In this document: positions 61,677 through 64,000 of the stretch, piece by piece | How the letters are laid out: each line of letters starts with the position of its first letter | How positions within the stretch are numbered: the first letter of the stretch is position 1 | Source: Thermoplasmata archaeon | GTDB taxonomy: Archaea > Thermoplasmatota > Thermoplasmata > RBG-16-68-12 > SOIM01 | DNA length: 64,000 nucleotides | Direction of reading: 5' to 3' | Assembly: GCA_023140195.1 (NCBI GenBank) | Contig: JAGLME010000008.1 | Location: 1 to 64,000 of the forward strand | Notes under the pieces: model-generated | What the model saw: only the letters and a program-made list of their open reading frames with translations | Database searches by the model: none | What the model was told of the DNA's origin: nothing | Made by a program: the position numbers and the translations under genes

Positions 61677-62555
61677 CTATTCAATCGTCCTCTTCGCCGC
61701 CCTCACCGTATTCTTCATCAACATCGTGATCGTCATCGGCCCCACACCACCAGGAACCGGTGAGATCGCCTTCGCCTTGGGCTCCACCTCATCGAACGCA
61801 ACATCTCCGACCAGCCTGTAACCCTTCTCCCTGGTGTCATCATCGATCCTGTTCACGCCCACATCAATGACGACCACACCTTCCTTCACCATGTCCCCAG
61901 TGATAGTTCCAGGCCATCCGGTCGCGGCAATGATTATGTCCGCCTTCTTAGTGTACTTCGCAACATCATCCGTTCCAGTATGACAAATGGTCACAGTTGC
62001 GTTGGCGCCCTCCTTCTTCTGCATCAGGATGTTCATAATGGGCTTTCCAACGATGTTGCTCCTTCCAACGATTACCACATGCTTCCCCGCTGGATCATTG
62101 CCGCTTCGAATGAGCATCTGCTGTATCCCGGCCGGCGTGCAAGGCAAAAAGTCCGGATCTCCGATCATCAACCTTCCCACGTTCACCGGATGAAAACCGT
62201 CAACGTCCTTCATCGGATCTATCGCGTACAGAATCTTCGTCTCGTTCATGTGCTTGGGCAACGGCAGCTGCACCAGTATCCCGTGCACCGCAGGGTCGTT
62301 GTTGAACTCCTCGATCAGTTCCAGAACCTTCTCTTCAGGAGCATCCGCAGGCAGTTCGATCGTATCCTCGACTATCCCCAGCCTCTCGCACGCCTTCCCT
62401 TTGTTACGAACATAAACGTGCGAAGCTGGGTCATCACCAACAAGTATGACCCTCAACCCGGGCGTAACGCCCTTCGCCTTCAGTTCCTCGACCTCTACCT
62501 TCAGCTCTTCCTCGATCTTCTTCTTGATATCCTTACCGCGTATGAGTTCCGCCAT
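61677..62555 (-). CDS. folD: FolD: methylene-H4F dehydrogenase / methenyl-H4F cyclohydrolase
   Basis: ATG 62555 (AELIRGKDI) follows GGGAGGAGGAAGG; the open frame extends upstream but lacks a ribosome site. 292 residues of normal FolD length. YVRNKGKACERLGI contains the active-site Lys. GILVQLPLPKHMNE, DVDGFHPVNVGRLM, PCTPAGIQ, VIVGRSNIVGKPI (NAD(P) site) and PVPGGVGPMTITML all match. It interconverts methylene-, methenyl- and formyl-H4F between Fhs and SHMT/GcvT. Divergent from fhs. A remnant of its 3' end lies at 59601. Confidence 0.95.
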   Translation of the reverse strand: MAELIRGKDIKKKIEEELKVEVEELKAKGVTPGLRVILVGDDPASHVYVRNKGKACERLGIVEDTIELPADAPEEKVLELIEEFNNDPAVHGILVQLPLPKHMNETKILYAIDPMKDVDGFHPVNVGRLMIGDPDFLPCTPAGIQQMLIRSGNDPAGKHVVIVGRSNIVGKPIMNILMQKKEGANATVTICHTGTDDVAKYTKKADIIIAATGWPGTITGDMVKEGVVVIDVGVNRIDDDTREKGYRLVGDVAFDEVEPKAKAISPVPGGVGPMTITMLMKNTVRAAKRTIE

Positions 62556-62700
62556 TTCCTTCCTCCTCCCGGGAGACATAATCCAAATCGTCGCAATTCG
62601 TTTGGCATTCAACGAAAACGGTAACCAATACTTAATCATTCTTCTCATCAGGTCTGGATGTCGATTCTTCGTCAGCGTATTTCGAACATCGGCAGATTAG

Positions 62701-62710
62701 TTTTTTATAC
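62701..62710 (+). promoter_or_regulatory. TATA-like promoter of fhs
   Basis: TTTTTTATAC lies 40-48 bp before the TTG start at 62749, leaving a leader that contains GGGGTGAGGAG. Confidence 0.45.
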
Positions 62711-62748
62711 GCCGACCATAATGTCCGCAACTACAAAGGGGTGAGGAG

Positions 62749-64000
62749 TTGAAATCCGATTTAGAGATTGCCCAAGAAGCAGAAATCAGACCTATTGTTG
62801 AGATAGCGCAGAAGATCGGGCTTGGCGAGGACGACCTCGAGTTGTACGGGAAGTACAAGGCCAAGATCAAGCTCGAGGTTATGGACAGATTAAAGGACAA
62901 CCCGGATGGAAAGTTGATAGACGTGACAGCGATCACACCCACTCCGCTGGGAGAGGGAAAGACGGTCACGCTGATCGGCGTCTCCATGGCAATGGCCAAG
63001 CTGGCTGCCGAGCAGGGTAAGACGGTCATCACAACCATCCGAGAACCGTCGATGGGTCCCGTGTTCGGGATCAAGGGCGGCGCGGCTGGAGGAGGGTATT
63101 CCCAAGTTCTTCCAATGGAGGACATCAACCTGCATTTCACCGGGGATATTCACGCAATTGGAGCGGCGAATAATCTATTGGCGGCCATGCTGGACAATCA
63201 GATGTTCCATCCCACGTTCAGGAGGAAGAACCCTCTGAACATAGACCCGTCTTCGACATCCTGGAACCGTGTGGTCGACCTCAACGATTCCGCACTGACG
63301 AATGTCAAGATAGGAACCGTCTCCAAGAAGGACGTCGAGGGATACCCACGGGACAGCGGTTACGATATCACTGTTGCGTCGGAGATCATGGCCATCATGG
63401 CACTGGCGACCGACCTGAAGGACCTTAGAAGGCGTCTGGGGAGGATAGTCCCGGCCTACACTCACGATGGAAAACCCGTCACGGCAGACGACATCAAGGC
63501 CGCCGGCGCGATGACCGTCGTCCTGAAGGATGCGCTTAAGCCCAACCTCGTGCAGACGCTGGAACACACACCGGCAATCATGCACTGCGGACCGTTCGCC
63601 AACATCGCTCAGGGTAACAATTCCATCATCGCGGACAAGATGGCTATGAAGCTCGCCGATTACGTGCTCACAGAAAGCGGATTCGGAGCTGACATGGGCG
63701 CGGAGAAGTTCTTGAACATCAAGTGCAGGAAAGCTGGCTACGCGCCAAGCTGCATACTCCTCGTTGCGACCATAAGGGCGCTCAAACTGCACGGCGACGC
63801 CTTCGATTTCCCGCCGGGCAAGACACCACCGAAGGAGCTCCTGGAGGGTGAGAACGTGGAAGCCGTCAAGAAGGGCTGCGTCAACATGATCAAGCACATC
63901 CAGAACATGAAGAAGTTCGGCGTGCCGGTCGTGGTGGCGGTCAACAGGTTCGCTACCGACACGGACGCTGAAGTCGATGCGGTTAAAGAGATCGCACTGG
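62749..64000 (+). CDS. fhs: Formate-tetrahydrofolate ligase, N-terminal part (runs off the window)
   Basis: The TTG start is preceded by GGGGTGAGGAG. The frame stays open to base 64000 (417 codons plus one base); the full enzyme has about 555-560. The ATP loop [15 protein letters not shown] (~65-79), [71 protein letters not shown] and [11 protein letters not shown] are all diagnostic. It joins formate to H4F with ATP, the entry step of the H4F methyl branch, fitting FdhA (formate), FolD and SHMT/GcvT in this window. Confidence 0.95.
   Translation, partial: MKSDLEIAQEAEIRPIVEIAQKIGLGEDDLELYGKYKAKIKLEVMDRLKDNPDGKLIDVTAITPTPLGEGKTVTLIGVSMAMAKLAAEQGKTVITTIREPSMGPVFGIKGGAAGGGYSQVLPMEDINLHFTGDIHAIGAANNLLAAMLDNQMFHPTFRRKNPLNIDPSSTSWNRVVDLNDSALTNVKIGTVSKKDVEGYPRDSGYDITVASEIMAIMALATDLKDLRRRLGRIVPAYTHDGKPVTADDIKAAGAMTVVLKDALKPNLVQTLEHTPAIMHCGPFANIAQGNNSIIADKMAMKLADYVLTESGFGADMGAEKFLNIKCRKAGYAPSCILLVATIRALKLHGDAFDFPPGKTPPKELLEGENVEAVKKGCVNMIKHIQNMKKFGVPVVVAVNRFATDTDAEVDAVKEIAL

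Overview
The window looks archaeal. AT-rich TATA-like boxes lie about 25-30 bp before many starts (several genes look leaderless), GTG and TTG starts are common, and it carries a VapBC pair, an archaeal release-factor paralogue, many very large secreted surface proteins, and C1 genes using the tetrahydrofolate (H4F) form of the Wood-Ljungdahl pathway. My best guess is an uncultured anaerobic member of Thermoplasmatota (MBG-D/SG8-like). That is an inference from gene content, not a phylogeny. I see no rRNA, tRNA, CRISPR array or intact insertion sequence.

Layout. 0-4.3 kb: the 3' end of an MDR oxidoreductase, a DUF4386-like membrane protein and a beta-helix surface protein. 4.3-10 kb: cooT-cooC (nickel maturation of CO dehydrogenase), an unusual SHMT-GcvT-GcvT fusion and fdhD. 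10-17 kb: two more giant surface proteins. 17.2-25.6 kb: a NicO-like membrane protein, then a tight operon hdrA-mvhD fusion / hdrA / mvhD / fdhB-like / fdhA, which should link formate to HdrA-type flavin electron bifurcation; hdrB and hdrC are not in the window. 25.7-33.2 kb: small membrane proteins, vapBC, AMP-forming acetyl-CoA synthetase, a collagen-like/C1q-like protein, MarC, DUF2284 and a NYN-domain RNase-like protein. 33.5-48 kb: four large secreted or anchored surface proteins (two convergent propeller-repeat proteins, an SBBP protein, a GH43-like propeller protein). 48.3-51.7 kb: a Vms1-like release factor, two small cysteine-cluster proteins and a double-RAM (Lrp-type ligand-binding) protein. 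51.8-61.5 kb: an accessory island that looks like a defence or conflict island. 61.7-64 kb: folD and the start of fhs, divergent.

How the genes fit together. Fhs, FolD, SHMT/GcvT, FdhA/FdhD, HdrA/MvhD, CooC/CooT and Acs outline a formate-, C1- and acetate-based anaerobic metabolism. The surface genes point to heavy investment in a decorated cell envelope.

The two most notable points are the island and the scars. In the island, a leaderless three-gene operon encodes an RHH/winged-helix protein, a double-HTH protein and a GHKL ATPase with Ig-like domains. Beside it lie an Mrr-like nuclease, a possible HEPN-like protein, an overlapping coiled-coil/helical pair and a second PD-(D/E)XK nuclease. 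The scars are short, diverged, often in-frame gene fragments (fdhA 3' end, folD 3' end, two pieces of the RAM gene, two promoter regions) that flank accessory genes as direct repeats. At 59.6-59.7 kb a folD remnant joins a RAM-gene remnant at a 6-bp microhomology, in the order expected from an old tandem duplication (or integration by recombination) of the RAM-folD locus.
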